Source of the DNA: Flavobacteriaceae bacterium
Lineage (GTDB): Bacteria > Bacteroidota > Bacteroidia > Flavobacteriales > Flavobacteriaceae
NCBI GenBank assembly: GCA_014238425.1
Contig: JABABD010000005.1
Span: forward strand, 1 to 64,000
Reading direction: 5' to 3'
Length of the DNA: 64,000 bases
A model generated the notes under the pieces. The model was not told the origin of the DNA and searched no databases. It saw only the letters and a list, made by a program, of their open reading frames with translations. Of this stretch, positions 17,046 through 26,220 are shown one piece after another. The position numbers and the translations under genes were made by a program. How positions within the stretch are numbered: the first letter of the stretch is position 1; each line of letters starts with the position of its first letter.

Positions 17046-17927
17046 CTAATTACGGCGGTCTTCGCCCCAAAGTAATTTTTTTCTAAGGGTATCAAGAAAA
17101 CTCTCTTTTTCAAGTTCGATCATTTTAACGCTAAAAGACGCTTTCTTGATTGTTATTACAGTGTTGTTTTTTAATGTTGCAATTCTTGAGTCCAATGACA
17201 CTAAATAGCTTTCTTCACGACCGCTTACCTTTAATTTGATTTCGGTTGAATCTGGAATTACCAGAGGTCTGGCGTTAAGATTATGTGGTGCTATAGGTGT
17301 TAATACAAAATTGTTAGCAGAAGGTGTAATGACAGGCCCACCACAGCTTAGAGAATATCCTGTTGACCCAGTTGGTGTCGAAACTATTAATCCATCCGCC
17401 CAATAAGATGTTAAATACTCATCATTTAATTGCGTTTCTACAGTAATCATGGAGGTCGTATTTTTTCGACTAACAGCTATTTCATTTAAAGCAAAATTAA
17501 GTTCTTCAATATCTTTATTCTCAGTTGAAGTTTCAATGCTAAGAAGGCTTCTTTCAGAAATTTTAAAATTACCATTCAGTATTTCAGTAAGCGCCGCTTC
17601 TATATCTTCTTTTTGAATGGTTGCAAGAAAACCTAATCGGCCTGTATTAATGCCAATAATTGGGATGCCAAGATTTTTAATATAGGTAACAGCTCTTAAA
17701 ATGGTGCCATCTCCTCCAATACTTATCAGTGCATCATAACTGGTGTCTAGAGCTGTAAATGTCTTAAAATGATAATCTTTTTCTATATCATCTTCATGCT
17801 TGATCATATTAAAGAAGTTGTCTTCAATAAAGACGTCACAATCTTTCTTTTGAAGAAAATCCAATAGTACTTCTGTAGAAGTTTCAGAGTTTTTATGATA
17901 AAATTGTCCGTAGATGGCGATTTTCAT
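17046..17927 (-). CDS. nadK: NAD kinase
   Basis: Protein of 293 residues, normal length. Phosphorylates NAD to NADP with ATP in the cytoplasm. The diagnostic GGDGT motif is at 71-75 (LISIGGDGTILRAV), followed by IIGINTGRLGFLA, the NAD-binding NEIAVSR segment, and TPTGSTGYSLSCGGPVI. It begins 2 bases after the CBS gene ends, so the two are one operon. The order CBS-nadK-DUF6089-uppS-bamA is conserved among Flavobacteriaceae, so the pairing of a nucleotide-sensing CBS protein with NAD kinase may be functional. Confidence 0.96.
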   Translation of the reverse strand: MKIAIYGQFYHKNSETSTEVLLDFLQKKDCDVFIEDNFFNMIKHEDDIEKDYHFKTFTALDTSYDALISIGGDGTILRAVTYIKNLGIPIIGINTGRLGFLATIQKEDIEAALTEILNGNFKISERSLLSIETSTENKDIEELNFALNEIAVSRKNTTSMITVETQLNDEYLTSYWADGLIVSTPTGSTGYSLSCGGPVITPSANNFVLTPIAPHNLNARPLVIPDSTEIKLKVSGREESYLVSLDSRIATLKNNTVITIKKASFSVKMIELEKESFLDTLRKKLLWGEDRRN

Positions 17928-17929
17928 AC

Positions 17930-18586
17930 TTATATGTTTAAGTATTTCTTAAGATATTCTGAGCGCTCTTTCAAATTCTCGGTAAATGAGTCTTCTTCAT
18001 GTCCGGAAACTATATTATAGCTATACCTTCTAAACGTTTGAATAATGTCATTTAAGCTTGAATTTCCTATTTTGAGTGTCACTTGGACAACATCATTCTC
18101 AGCTTTAGAAATAAATGCTCCTAGTAATTTGCCATTGTTGGATTCCACAATTTGACTTATTTCACTAAAGGAATAATCAGCTAATCCTTTCTCTACAATT
18201 AGTATACCACCTGGTTCCGAAAAGAAAGGTGTTTCGTTAAAAAGATTGATAATATCATTCAATTCATAATATCCCAAATAGTGATTGTTACCGTCTAAAA
18301 CTGGCATAATGTTAGTGGAATTTTGAGCAAATGCTTCTAAAACATCTAACCAGACAGTAGTGTCGCGAACAAAAAAACCTTCCAAAGCATATTTAAATGC
18401 TTCTATTGATTTATCACTCTCAAAACAATGTGCATCGGTTTCAGAAATACATCCTATATAAACCCTGTCATGCTGAACAGGAATGTGAGAATATGTGAGT
18501 TGATTGAATAGCATTTGTAACTCGCTAGCTAAGTCAGTAATTAACAATGCCTTAATGTCGTTTATGATGTATTGAGATAGGTTCAT
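17930..18586 (-). CDS. CBS domain protein
   Basis: Protein of 218 residues with two CBS-like motifs in the first 130 residues (ISETDAHCFESDKSIEAF; TTVWLDVLEAFAQNSTNIMP; YLGYYELNDIINLF), then an ACT-like C-terminal part (GKLLGAFISKAENDVVQVTLKI). CBS pairs usually bind adenosine nucleotides and regulate a partner. The gene starts an operon with nadK 2 bases downstream and is divergent from pdxJ, with only 87 bases between the starts. Regulation of NAD or vitamin B6 metabolism is a reasonable guess, not shown. Confidence 0.85.
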   Translation of the reverse strand: MNLSQYIINDIKALLITDLASELQMLFNQLTYSHIPVQHDRVYIGCISETDAHCFESDKSIEAFKYALEGFFVRDTTVWLDVLEAFAQNSTNIMPVLDGNNHYLGYYELNDIINLFNETPFFSEPGGILIVEKGLADYSFSEISQIVESNNGKLLGAFISKAENDVVQVTLKIGNSSLNDIIQTFRRYSYNIVSGHEEDSFTENLKERSEYLKKYLNI

Positions 18587-18673
18587 ATAGAAGGATAATG
18601 CTCCGCAAATTAATCAAAATTTAGTACAATAAGGCTGCTGTACTTTGTATTTTTGTGCTTTAAATGGTGTTGT

Positions 18674-19387
18674 ATGACAAAATTAAGTGTGAATATAAAT
18701 AAGATTGCGACTTTACGAAATTCAAGAGGTGGGGACGTTCCAAATTTGATAGAATTTGCGAAAGACGTACAAAGATTTGGTGCTGAAGGAGTCACAGTTC
18801 ATCCAAGACCAGATGAGCGGCATATACGTTATCAAGATGCCTACGATTTAAAACCAGTAGTGCATACGGAGTATAATATTGAGGGTAATCCAATTAAAAA
18901 ATTCATTGATTTAGTGCTTGAAGTACGGCCGACTCAAGTGACCTTGGTGCCTGATTCAGTAGATGCTATTACATCTAATGCAGGTTGGGATACCATACAG
19001 CATAAAGAGTTCTTGATAGATGTGATTAATGAATTTAAGCGAAACAATATCAGGACAGCCATTTTCGTGGATCCGGACCTTAAGCAAATTGAAGGCGCCA
19101 AAAATACTGGTACTGATCGCATTGAGCTCTATACAGAAGTTTTTGCGCATCAATATGGATTGGGCAATAAACAAGCTATTGAGCCTTATACGGCATGTGC
19201 AATATTGGCAAACGAATTAGAATTAGGTATAAATGCAGGTCATGATCTGTCATTGAATAACATAAAATTCTTCAAAGAACATATGCCAGGCTTGTTAGAA
19301 GTGTCTATAGGTCATGCTTTAATAGCGGAAAGCTTGTATATGGGTGTTGAGAATGTAGTGCAAATGTATTTACACAGATTAGTATAA
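18674..19387 (+). CDS. pdxJ: Pyridoxine 5'-phosphate synthase
   Basis: Condenses 3-amino-1-hydroxyacetone phosphate with deoxyxylulose phosphate to form pyridoxine phosphate (vitamin B6). Start placed at 18674 (MTKLSVNINKIATLRNSRGG), which matches the family N-terminus; the upstream in-frame start at 18653 would add seven residues without homology. Further signatures: GAEGVTVHPRPDERHIRYQD, LVPDSVDAITSNAGWD, FVDPDLKQIEGAK and INAGHDLSLNN with the substrate loop. The TAA shares one base with the ATG of the next gene. Confidence 0.97.
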   Translation: MTKLSVNINKIATLRNSRGGDVPNLIEFAKDVQRFGAEGVTVHPRPDERHIRYQDAYDLKPVVHTEYNIEGNPIKKFIDLVLEVRPTQVTLVPDSVDAITSNAGWDTIQHKEFLIDVINEFKRNNIRTAIFVDPDLKQIEGAKNTGTDRIELYTEVFAHQYGLGNKQAIEPYTACAILANELELGINAGHDLSLNNIKFFKEHMPGLLEVSIGHALIAESLYMGVENVVQMYLHRLV

Positions 19388-20148
19388 TGTTATTACACTC
19401 AAATATTATAGGTGAAGGGAAGTCTTTTGTAATCTTGCACGGTTTTTTGGGTATGGGTGATAATTGGAAAACCTTAAGCAGGAAGTTTGCCGAACAGGGT
19501 TTTCAAGTGCATTTAGTGGATCAGCGTAATCACGGACGTAGTTTTCATGATGCTTCTTTTGATTATGAGGTCATGGTTGAAGATCTAAAAACGTATTGCG
19601 ATGAGCATCAATTGGAGGATATGATCTTATTAGGGCATTCTATGGGAGGTAAGACCGCCATGTTGTTTGCAACAACCTATCCAGACATGATATCTAAATT
19701 GTTAGTAGCAGATATTTCACCTCGTTTTTACCCTATACATCACGATACTATTTTAGAAGGATTGAGCGCTTTAGATTTCATTGAAATTACAAGCAGAGGA
19801 GCTGCAGAAAAACATCTAGAGGCCTATGTTCCAGATTTTGGAACCCGTCAGTTCTTACTAAAAAACCTGTATTGGAAAGAAAAAGGGCGGTTAGCCTTAC
19901 GAATACATTTAGAGGTTTTGAAAGAACATGTTGAAGAGGTGGGAGAAGCCTTGCCCGTGCACGCTAAATATAGTGGAGATACCTTGTTTCTTCGTGGTGA
20001 CAAGTCAGAATATATCGGAACCGATGATGAAGCTATTATCAAAAATCATTTTGAGAAAGCTCAGATTGTCACTATTAGTAATGCGGGGCATTGGTTACAT
20101 GCTGAGAATCCTAATGATTTTTATAAAGAAGTCATGAGCTTCATTTAA
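19387..20148 (+). CDS. Alpha/beta hydrolase (YbfF-like esterase)
   Basis: Protein of 253 residues with the alpha/beta hydrolase core: oxyanion-loop HGFLGMGDNWKTL, VDQRNHGRS, nucleophile elbow LGHSMGGKTAM (Ser), acid near LRGDKSEYI and the catalytic His in NAGHWLHAE. It is close in pattern to the YbfF/YbfE esterase branch, acting on short acyl or acyl-CoA esters in vitro. It overlaps the pdxJ stop by one base and is surely co-translated, a gene pair seen widely in Bacteroidota; the metabolic reason is unknown. Confidence 0.92.
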   Translation: MLLHSNIIGEGKSFVILHGFLGMGDNWKTLSRKFAEQGFQVHLVDQRNHGRSFHDASFDYEVMVEDLKTYCDEHQLEDMILLGHSMGGKTAMLFATTYPDMISKLLVADISPRFYPIHHDTILEGLSALDFIEITSRGAAEKHLEAYVPDFGTRQFLLKNLYWKEKGRLALRIHLEVLKEHVEEVGEALPVHAKYSGDTLFLRGDKSEYIGTDDEAIIKNHFEKAQIVTISNAGHWLHAENPNDFYKEVMSFI

Positions 20149-20185
20149 AGTTTTGTAATTTTAGATTCACCTAAAACCCTTAAGC

Positions 20186-20533
20186 ATGAAACTTATCATC
20201 AGACTTCTTTTGTCAGCTTTCGCCGTATTGATTTTAGCTAAATTCTTACCAGGTGTGTCTTTAGATACCTATACCACAGGTATAATTGTAGCAGTTGTTT
20301 TGGTGTTATTGAATAATATACTGCGTCCAATATTGGTAATCCTCACTTTGCCAATCACCATTCTGACTTTAGGTTTATTCTTACTTATTATTAATGCTTG
20401 TATGGTGTTGTTGGCAGATAAGTTTATTGATGGCTTTGCCGTAAGTAGTATTTGGACAGCAATACTGTTTAGTGTCTTGCTTTCTATTTTGCAATCTCTA
20501 TTGTATTCTTTACTTAAAGAGGATAAAAAATAG
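20186..20533 (+). CDS. Phage holin family (PF04020) small membrane protein
   Basis: Protein of 115 residues with four hydrophobic segments. The pattern LPGVSLDTYTTGIIVAVVLVL, LNNILRPILVILTLPITILTLG and SIWTAILFSVLLSILQ matches the YvlD / phage holin 4 superfamily, which is found in many genomes without prophages. No surrounding phage genes are visible, so a chromosomal envelope role is more likely than lysis. It lies 37 bases downstream of the hydrolase and may be in the same transcript. Confidence 0.85.
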   Translation: MKLIIRLLLSAFAVLILAKFLPGVSLDTYTTGIIVAVVLVLLNNILRPILVILTLPITILTLGLFLLIINACMVLLADKFIDGFAVSSIWTAILFSVLLSILQSLLYSLLKEDKK

Positions 20534-20558
20534 ACACTGCTTCAGCACGTTAAAAACT

Positions 20559-20588
20559 TTGTCAACTTATAAAAATACTGTACTTTTG
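20559..20588 (+). promoter_or_regulatory. Promoter of tig
   Basis: TTG at 20559-20561 and TACTTTTG at 20581-20588 with 19 bases between them match the Bacteroidota housekeeping promoter (TTG at -33, TAnnTTTG at -7). The start codon of tig follows 26 bases after. Confidence 0.75.
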
Positions 20589-20614
20589 CACACCAATTTT
20601 TAGTTGATATTTCA

Positions 20615-21937
20615 ATGAACATTACAAGAGAAAACATCGATAAACTTAATGCAGTCGTTAAGGTCGATATTGAAAAAACCGATTATAGTGAGAAAGTAGA
20701 GAAAATACTATCTGACTATCGTAAGACTGCAAACATTCCTGGTTTTAGGAAAGGGCACGTACCAATGGGCTTGGTGAAAAAACAATACGGTAAAGCTGTA
20801 TTGGTGGATGAGGTTAATAAATTACTTCAAGATGCTCTTAACAAATATCTAACTGAAGAAAAGTTAGATGTTCTTGGTAATCCGTTGCCAAAAGCACAAG
20901 ATGATCTAGATTGGGATGCCGATGCATTTTCGTTTGAGTTTGAACTAGGATTAGCTCCAGAATTTGAAGTTAACTTAAAAAGCAAAAAAGCCATCACGCA
21001 TTATAAAATTACGGCTGATAAAAAGATGATAGACAATCAGATTGAAACTATCCAGAAGCAGTATGGTAAGCTAGTGTCTAAAAGTGTCGTAGCTGAAGGC
21101 GATGAAATCACAGGTGTTTTCAAGAATGAGGAAGAAGGTATTGAGAATTCTACCACATTAGATTTGGAGAAATTCAAGGGGAAAGCGAATGCTAAAAAAT
21201 TCAGTGGTGCCAAAATTGGTGATATTATAGAGTTAAAGACCAAAGGACTGTATAGCGATGATCATGATTTAATGAATGCGCTTAAAGTACCACACGATAA
21301 AGCTCATGGATTGGCTATTTCAGTAACCTTTGAGATTACCGAAGTGAATACAAGAGAGTTAGCAGATTTAGACCAAGAACTGTTTGACAAGCTTTTCGGA
21401 AAAGGAATCGTGACCTCAGTGTCTGAGCTTAAAGAAAAAATAAAGGAAGATGCAGAGAAACAGTTTCTTCAACAATCAGAGCAGAAACTACTGAACGATG
21501 TGACTGAAAGTTTAGTTGAGACAACCAAATTCGATTTGCCGTCAGAGTTTCTTCAGCGTTGGATTCAAGCAGCTGGTGAAGAGCCATTGGATGCGGATCA
21601 AGCGAAGGAAGAATATGAAAAGTCTGAGAAAAGCATGCGTTACCAGCTTATAGAAGGTAAAATCATGCAAGATCATGAAGTTAAAGTGGATTTTGAAGAT
21701 TTGAAATCGCATTCAAAAGAAATGATCAAAGGACAAATGGCGCAATTCGGACAAATGAATCCTACGGATAAAGAACTAGATGATATTGCAGCACGTGTAC
21801 TGTCTAATCAAGAAGAAGTAAAGCGTTTGTCTGAGCAATTGATGAGTCAGAAATTATTAGAGCTTTATAAAGAAAAGGCGAACCTGAAAACCAAGGAAAT
21901 AACCTATGAAAACTTCGTTAAAGAAGTGTATGGCTAG
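20615..21937 (+). CDS. tig: Trigger factor (ribosome-bound chaperone)
   Basis: Protein of 440 residues. The N-terminal ribosome-binding domain shows IPGFRKGHVPMGLVKKQYG, the trigger-factor signature loop (GFRxGxxP). The middle part is the FKBP-like region (GDIIELKTKGLYSDD) but shows few of the classical peptidyl-prolyl isomerase residues, as is common in Bacteroidota. The C-terminal chaperone arms run from about 270 (KEDAEKQFLQQSEQKLLND). It binds nascent chains at the ribosome exit. It stands directly before clpP and clpX, the common tig-clpP-clpX order, though a terminator separates it from clpP. Confidence 0.95.
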   Translation: MNITRENIDKLNAVVKVDIEKTDYSEKVEKILSDYRKTANIPGFRKGHVPMGLVKKQYGKAVLVDEVNKLLQDALNKYLTEEKLDVLGNPLPKAQDDLDWDADAFSFEFELGLAPEFEVNLKSKKAITHYKITADKKMIDNQIETIQKQYGKLVSKSVVAEGDEITGVFKNEEEGIENSTTLDLEKFKGKANAKKFSGAKIGDIIELKTKGLYSDDHDLMNALKVPHDKAHGLAISVTFEITEVNTRELADLDQELFDKLFGKGIVTSVSELKEKIKEDAEKQFLQQSEQKLLNDVTESLVETTKFDLPSEFLQRWIQAAGEEPLDADQAKEEYEKSEKSMRYQLIEGKIMQDHEVKVDFEDLKSHSKEMIKGQMAQFGQMNPTDKELDDIAARVLSNQEEVKRLSEQLMSQKLLELYKEKANLKTKEITYENFVKEVYG

Positions 21938-21990
21938 GTTTATTTATAACTTTGTTAAAAGTTGTAGTCAGAATAAATGATTATATTTAG

Positions 21991-22024
21991 GCGTTAAATG
22001 CACTATGTGTTTAACGCTTTTTTT
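21991..22024 (+). terminator. Intrinsic terminator between tig and clpP
   Basis: GCGTTAAA (21991-21998) pairs with TTTAACGC (22010-22017); an inner CAC/GTG helix closes a TAT loop; a T run follows. It implies that clpP and clpX can be transcribed separately from tig. Confidence 0.8.
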
Positions 22025-22047
22025 AACCCTAAATGCTAAGTTAAATA

Positions 22048-22722
22048 ATGGATTACGGAAAAGAATTCGAAAAATTTGCTATAAAAGACCAAGGTATCAG
22101 CAGTACATATTATAACAAGATTATAAGTAGTATGTACCCAACGAACTTGACTCCTAATATTATTGAAGAACGACACATGAATATCGCCATATTTGATGTG
22201 TTTTCAAGATTGATGATGGATCGTATCATTTTTCTAGGTACAGGAATCAATGATCAAGTTGCTAATATCATACAGGCACAATTATTATTCTTAGAAAGCA
22301 CGGATGCTTCTAAGGATATTCAGATATATATCAATTCTCCTGGTGGAAGCGTATATGCAGGACTTGGTATTTATGATACTATGCAGTTTATAAAGCCAGA
22401 TGTAGCAACAATTTGTACAGGTATGGCAGCCTCTATGGGAGCTGTTTTGTTGTGTGCCGGAGAGAAAGGAAAGCGTAGCGGATTGACACATGCAAGAGTG
22501 ATGATACATCAACCTCTAGGTGGTGCGCAAGGACAAGCTAGTGATATAGAAATCACGGCTAGAGAGATACTGATTTTAAAAGAAGAATTATATAAGATTA
22601 TCAGTAAGCATTCTGGGCAAGATTACGACAAAGTATACGAAGACAGTGATCGTGATTACTGGATGAAAGCTGATAAGGCAAAAGAATACGGAATGATTGA
22701 CGAGATATTAGCTCGCGATTAA
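22048..22722 (+). CDS. clpP: ATP-dependent Clp protease proteolytic subunit
   Basis: Protein of 224 residues. Serine peptidase that forms a 14-mer and degrades proteins unfolded by ClpX. The catalytic Ser is S129 in [12 protein letters not shown], the His is H154 in [12 protein letters not shown], and an Asp lies further on in the DRDYWMKA region. [11 protein letters not shown] forms the oxyanion strand. A propeptide of roughly 30 residues is likely, as in other ClpP. clpX begins 23 bases downstream, so the two form one operon. Confidence 0.97.
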   Translation: MDYGKEFEKFAIKDQGISSTYYNKIISSMYPTNLTPNIIEERHMNIAIFDVFSRLMMDRIIFLGTGINDQVANIIQAQLLFLESTDASKDIQIYINSPGGSVYAGLGIYDTMQFIKPDVATICTGMAASMGAVLLCAGEKGKRSGLTHARVMIHQPLGGAQGQASDIEITAREILILKEELYKIISKHSGQDYDKVYEDSDRDYWMKADKAKEYGMIDEILARD

Positions 22723-22745
22723 TTGCGTTTAATACTTAAGAATTA

Positions 22746-23978
22746 ATGGCAAAAGAAGAACTAGAATGCTCGTTTTGCGGTAGAAAAAAACCAGAAACCA
22801 ATTTATTGATTGCTGGTTTAGATGCTCATATATGTGATAGATGTATTGAACAGGCACATGGTATTGTTATAGAAGAATCTAAACAAAATAATACAACAGA
22901 TCTTTCTGCTGAATTAATGCTGCGTAAACCTATTCAGATAAAGTCTTTTCTAGATGAGTACATTATCGGTCAAGAACATACTAAACGTGTTATGTCTGTT
23001 GCTGTTTACAATCATTATAAGCGTTTACTGCAACCTCCATCAGATGATAATATTGAGATCCAAAAAAGTAATATTATTATGGTTGGGCAAACAGGTACTG
23101 GAAAAACCTTAATGGCCAAGACTATTGCAAGAATGCTCAATGTACCATTAGCTATTGTTGATGCCACAGTATTGACAGAAGCTGGTTATGTTGGAGAAGA
23201 TGTGGAGAGTATATTAACTAGATTATTACAAGCTGCCGATTATAACCTTGAGAAAGCTGAAAAAGGCATCGTTTTTATCGACGAAATAGATAAAATTGCT
23301 CGCAAAAGTGATAATCCATCCATTACAAGAGATGTTTCTGGAGAAGGTGTTCAACAGGCGTTGCTGAAACTATTAGAAGGAACAGTTGTTAATGTACCAC
23401 CTAAAGGCGGACGTAAACATCCTGATCAGAAGTTTATAGAGGTGAATACAGAAAACATCTTATTTATTGCTGGAGGAGCTTTTGATGGTATAGATCGTGT
23501 GATATCTAAGAGATTGAATATGCAAGCTGTTGGTTATAGTGCCTCTAAAGCTGAAGAGGTTGTAGATCATGATAATTTATTGCAGTATATAATCCCTAAG
23601 GATTTGAAAGATTTTGGTTTGATTCCTGAGATCATTGGAAGATTACCTGTATTAACATTTATGGACCCACTAGATGCGAATACTTTAAGAGCCATACTTA
23701 CCGAGCCTAAGAATGCGATTATAAAACAGTACAAGAAGCTGTTTGAAATGGACGATATAAAGTTAAGTTTAACAGAAGGTGCTCTAGAGTATATTGTGGA
23801 AAAAGCTATAGAATATAAATTGGGAGCTCGTGGTCTTCGTTCATTATGTGAAGAGGTGTTGACTGATGCCATGTTTAATCTTCCAGGAAGCGATGAAAAA
23901 TCACTGAAGGTTACCAAAGCATATGCTGAGGAGAAACTTAGTAAGACAACACTTAAGAAATTAAAAGCGGTCTCTTAA
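22746..23978 (+). CDS. clpX: ATP-dependent Clp protease ATP-binding subunit ClpX
   Basis: Protein of 410 residues. The N-terminal zinc finger has C8/C11 and C30/C33. The AAA+ core has Walker A GQTGTGKT (about 114-121), Walker [10 protein letters not shown], pore loop with GYVGEDVE, and the sensor-2 part [12 protein letters not shown]. It recognises tagged substrates, unfolds them and feeds ClpP, whose gene is directly upstream. The gene is closed by a strong terminator. Confidence 0.97.
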   Translation: MAKEELECSFCGRKKPETNLLIAGLDAHICDRCIEQAHGIVIEESKQNNTTDLSAELMLRKPIQIKSFLDEYIIGQEHTKRVMSVAVYNHYKRLLQPPSDDNIEIQKSNIIMVGQTGTGKTLMAKTIARMLNVPLAIVDATVLTEAGYVGEDVESILTRLLQAADYNLEKAEKGIVFIDEIDKIARKSDNPSITRDVSGEGVQQALLKLLEGTVVNVPPKGGRKHPDQKFIEVNTENILFIAGGAFDGIDRVISKRLNMQAVGYSASKAEEVVDHDNLLQYIIPKDLKDFGLIPEIIGRLPVLTFMDPLDANTLRAILTEPKNAIIKQYKKLFEMDDIKLSLTEGALEYIVEKAIEYKLGARGLRSLCEEVLTDAMFNLPGSDEKSLKVTKAYAEEKLSKTTLKKLKAVS

Positions 23979-24020
23979 TCTTAATATAGTTATACCTTGG
24001 CTATTATGATATAAATCATA

Positions 24021-24054
24021 AAAAAACCACTCTATTTATAGAGTGGTTTTTTTT
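24021..24054 (+). terminator. Intrinsic terminator after clpX
   Basis: AAAAAACCACTCTA pairs with TAGAGTGGTTTTTT around a short TTTA loop, followed by more T. The A/T flanks make it symmetrical, so it could also serve the small opposing lipoprotein gene at 24080-24226. Confidence 0.88.
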
Positions 24055-24079
24055 AGTTAGGGTTGGTATGCCTATCGTT

Positions 24080-24226
24080 TTAAACAACGTCATTTGTAGT
24101 AACAATACTGGTTTTGGTTTGTTCTTTGTCAGTATCGCAATATCTTTTTTTGCAACTCCAGCTACTTCCGCAGGAGCTTAGGGTAAAAAGAAACACTACA
24201 ACCATAATAGCAGCTGGTTTTTTCAT
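24080..24226 (-). CDS. Small lipoprotein, 48 residues
   Basis: A short open frame starting MKKPAAIMVVVFLFTL and continuing with the lipobox LSSC, lipidated Cys at about 19, then GSSWSCKKRYCDTD and a Thr-rich tail to a TAA. The signal, lipobox and the CKKRYC motif make it a credible gene despite its size. Similar tiny lipoproteins with a paired-Cys motif occur in Flavobacteriaceae as I recall them, without known function. It is oriented like the PD40-OmpA gene, whose stop is 43 bases upstream, so it may be co-transcribed with it. It may be anchored in the envelope; the three further Cys could form a disulfide or bind metal. Confidence 0.75.
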   Translation of the reverse strand: MKKPAAIMVVVFLFTLSSCGSSWSCKKRYCDTDKEQTKTSIVTTNDVV

Positions 24227-24268
24227 TGTTCAATGGGTTTTAGTTAGTTATTTATTTAAAGGGATTAT

Positions 24269-25867
24269 TTATTTTATTATAACGAATTCAATACGGCGAT
24301 TGATTTGATCCTCTGCTTTTGTACAATCATTTTTGCAATCAATCAATAATTCTGTCTCGCCTAGACCATGAGATATCATTCGATTAGCGTCAACACCTTT
24401 ATTGATGAGAAATTTCATAGCTGCAGCAGCACGATTTTCTGAAAGGTCCAAGTTGTAATTTTTAGTACCCTTGTTATCTGTATGCGCATAGATGTTAATT
24501 CTCATTTCTGGATTTCCATTAAGAATATCAACAACCTTGTTCAATGAAATTGTCGATTCTTGTTTAATAGACCACTTATTAAAATCGAAATAAATATTTT
24601 CAATATCGATGATTGTTTTATCTTCTACTTCAACAATTGTTGCTTTAGTAGGATTCAACTCAAGGTTTTTAGTATACGTATGCTTACTTCCTTTGTCAGC
24701 TTCAAACATAATAGTGTTATCTACAAATCCGTCTTTTAATACAGTAATTGTATAGGCATCAAAAGGCACTACTGGAAAATCGTATTCAGCTTTATCGTTA
24801 GTAATTTGGCGTCCTATCTCTCGTCCTTCTTCATCAACCAAAATAACTTCAGAGTTTGGTAATGGAATTTGAGTTTCAGCATCTACCACAACACCTTGAA
24901 TTAATTGCTTGATGTCTTCTTTATAGAATCTATAGATATCGAAGTTGCCTTCACCACTATCTTTATCAGAAGTAACATATCCTTGATTGTCTTTAGTTAA
25001 GAAAAAAGCGATCTCGTTACTTTTCGAATTAAATTCAGAACCTAAATTCTTAGGGCTCTTGAATTGACCATTTGCCACACGACTAGCAAACACATCAAAA
25101 CCACCAACTGTTTGATGACCTTTAGATGAAAAATATAAGTATTTGCCTTCTTTAGTTAAGAAAGGGTATTTTTCATCGTTATCTGTATTTACTTTGTCTC
25201 CAAGGTTAATTGCCTCTTCAAGTGTACCATCTTCTTTTATTTTAGCACTGTAAAGGTCAAAACCACCTAAGCCGCCTAATTTATCCGAAGAAAAATATAA
25301 AACATTGTCTCTAACAAAAGGACTTTCAACAGAATGGAAATCACTGCTAATATCTAGTCTTTGGATGTTTATCCAGTTTCCATTAGAATTTTCCATTAAA
25401 TCAGCTTTAAATAACTGATAGTTTTTTGAATTTTCTCTAGTGCTTCTTGTAAAGTAAATTGTTTGTTCATCTTCTGTAAAAGCTACTTGCCCTTCATTAT
25501 CTTTTGTATTTAATATCCTAGAGAATAATAATGGTCTCTTTAATTGGCCATCCTTTTTTACATCAATACAAAAAAGATCTGTATACGGCTGTCCTGTATT
25601 TGCATCCACACCATTTCCAAGCGCACCAATTTTTTTTGACGACACCATCATTAATTTGTCTTTAAAAAGACCAGAACCAATTTCAGAATACTTAGTATTT
25701 ATGGCAGTTGTTAGAATTGAGTAATCAGCTCCATTTGTAGCATTCACAACATTCTCTTTTAAATCAATACTATTTATAGCATCAAAAGACATGTTAAATG
25801 GTGCTTGTGCGTTTGCTAGATTTCCAACAAAACAGACGGCGATAAATAATTTAGTAAAAGCTTTCAT
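24269..25867 (-). CDS. OmpA family protein with PD40 repeats
   Basis: Protein of 532 residues with a signal peptide ending NLANAQ. Residues 60-330 hold WD40-like PD40 beta-propeller repeats (TIYFTRSTREN, VLYFSSDKLGGLGGFDLY, YLYFSSKGHQTVGGFDVF). A carboxypeptidase-regulatory-like domain follows (GVVVDAETQIPLPNSEV), then an OmpA C-terminal domain (IYFDFNKWSIK, INIYAHTDNKGTKNYNLDLS, INRRIEFVIIK) that binds peptidoglycan. Relatives are found beside PorP/SprF genes or resemble PorE of the type IX secretion system, but the N-terminal TPR of PorE is absent here and no porP lies adjacent. The 353-base region upstream carries repeated motifs. Confidence 0.9.
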   Translation of the reverse strand: MKAFTKLFIAVCFVGNLANAQAPFNMSFDAINSIDLKENVVNATNGADYSILTTAINTKYSEIGSGLFKDKLMMVSSKKIGALGNGVDANTGQPYTDLFCIDVKKDGQLKRPLLFSRILNTKDNEGQVAFTEDEQTIYFTRSTRENSKNYQLFKADLMENSNGNWINIQRLDISSDFHSVESPFVRDNVLYFSSDKLGGLGGFDLYSAKIKEDGTLEEAINLGDKVNTDNDEKYPFLTKEGKYLYFSSKGHQTVGGFDVFASRVANGQFKSPKNLGSEFNSKSNEIAFFLTKDNQGYVTSDKDSGEGNFDIYRFYKEDIKQLIQGVVVDAETQIPLPNSEVILVDEEGREIGRQITNDKAEYDFPVVPFDAYTITVLKDGFVDNTIMFEADKGSKHTYTKNLELNPTKATIVEVEDKTIIDIENIYFDFNKWSIKQESTISLNKVVDILNGNPEMRINIYAHTDNKGTKNYNLDLSENRAAAAMKFLINKGVDANRMISHGLGETELLIDCKNDCTKAEDQINRRIEFVIIK

Positions 25868-26220
25868 AATCTACAGTTAATTAATAGCTGGTGTAAAAGT
25901 ATTAGTATTGTTAGATTATGCACAATCCTTAGCGGACTTTTAGATGAAGATGATTTTATACTCGATAAACGACGTTTTTGTGACTTACCGTTTGTCGAAA
26001 ACACATATAAACGACGTTTTAATTGACTTTTTATGAACTAAAATGTAGGTTTTACAGAAAAAATATCAAAAAACATCAAATTGAATGAGAATAATTGAAT
26101 GTTAAAAGAAGATGTAGTTCATCGATTTTGGCCTTAAACGACATAATTTACACTTAATCATTAAAGGTCGAAAAAGCTTACATTTTCGTTTCGATGAATA
26201 GCATGTATAGATTTAGTGTT
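25868..26220. other. 353-base gene-free region upstream of the PD40-OmpA gene
   Basis: No credible open frame or RNA gene seen. It holds the GH3 3' flank and the OmpA-family 5' region. It is very AT-rich and contains three copies of a TAAACGAC-centred motif (see the repeat entry). No strong terminator hairpin after the GH3 gene is visible. Confidence 0.6.
25965..26149. repeat. Direct repeats ATAAACGACGTTTT upstream of the OmpA-family gene
   Basis: Copies at 25965-25978 and 26007-26020 are identical over 14 bases, start-to-start 42 bases (about four helical turns), and both continue into a TGACTT box a few bases on. A third, weaker copy, TTAAACGACATAATTT, is at 26134-26149. The set lies about 100-280 bases upstream of the OmpA-family start. 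A regulator binding array is the simplest reading. Confidence 0.55.

Noticed and set aside
20186..20533. Holin-family gene as a sign of a prophage
   Set aside because: No phage structural, lysis or integrase genes lie near; this PF04020 family is common outside phages.
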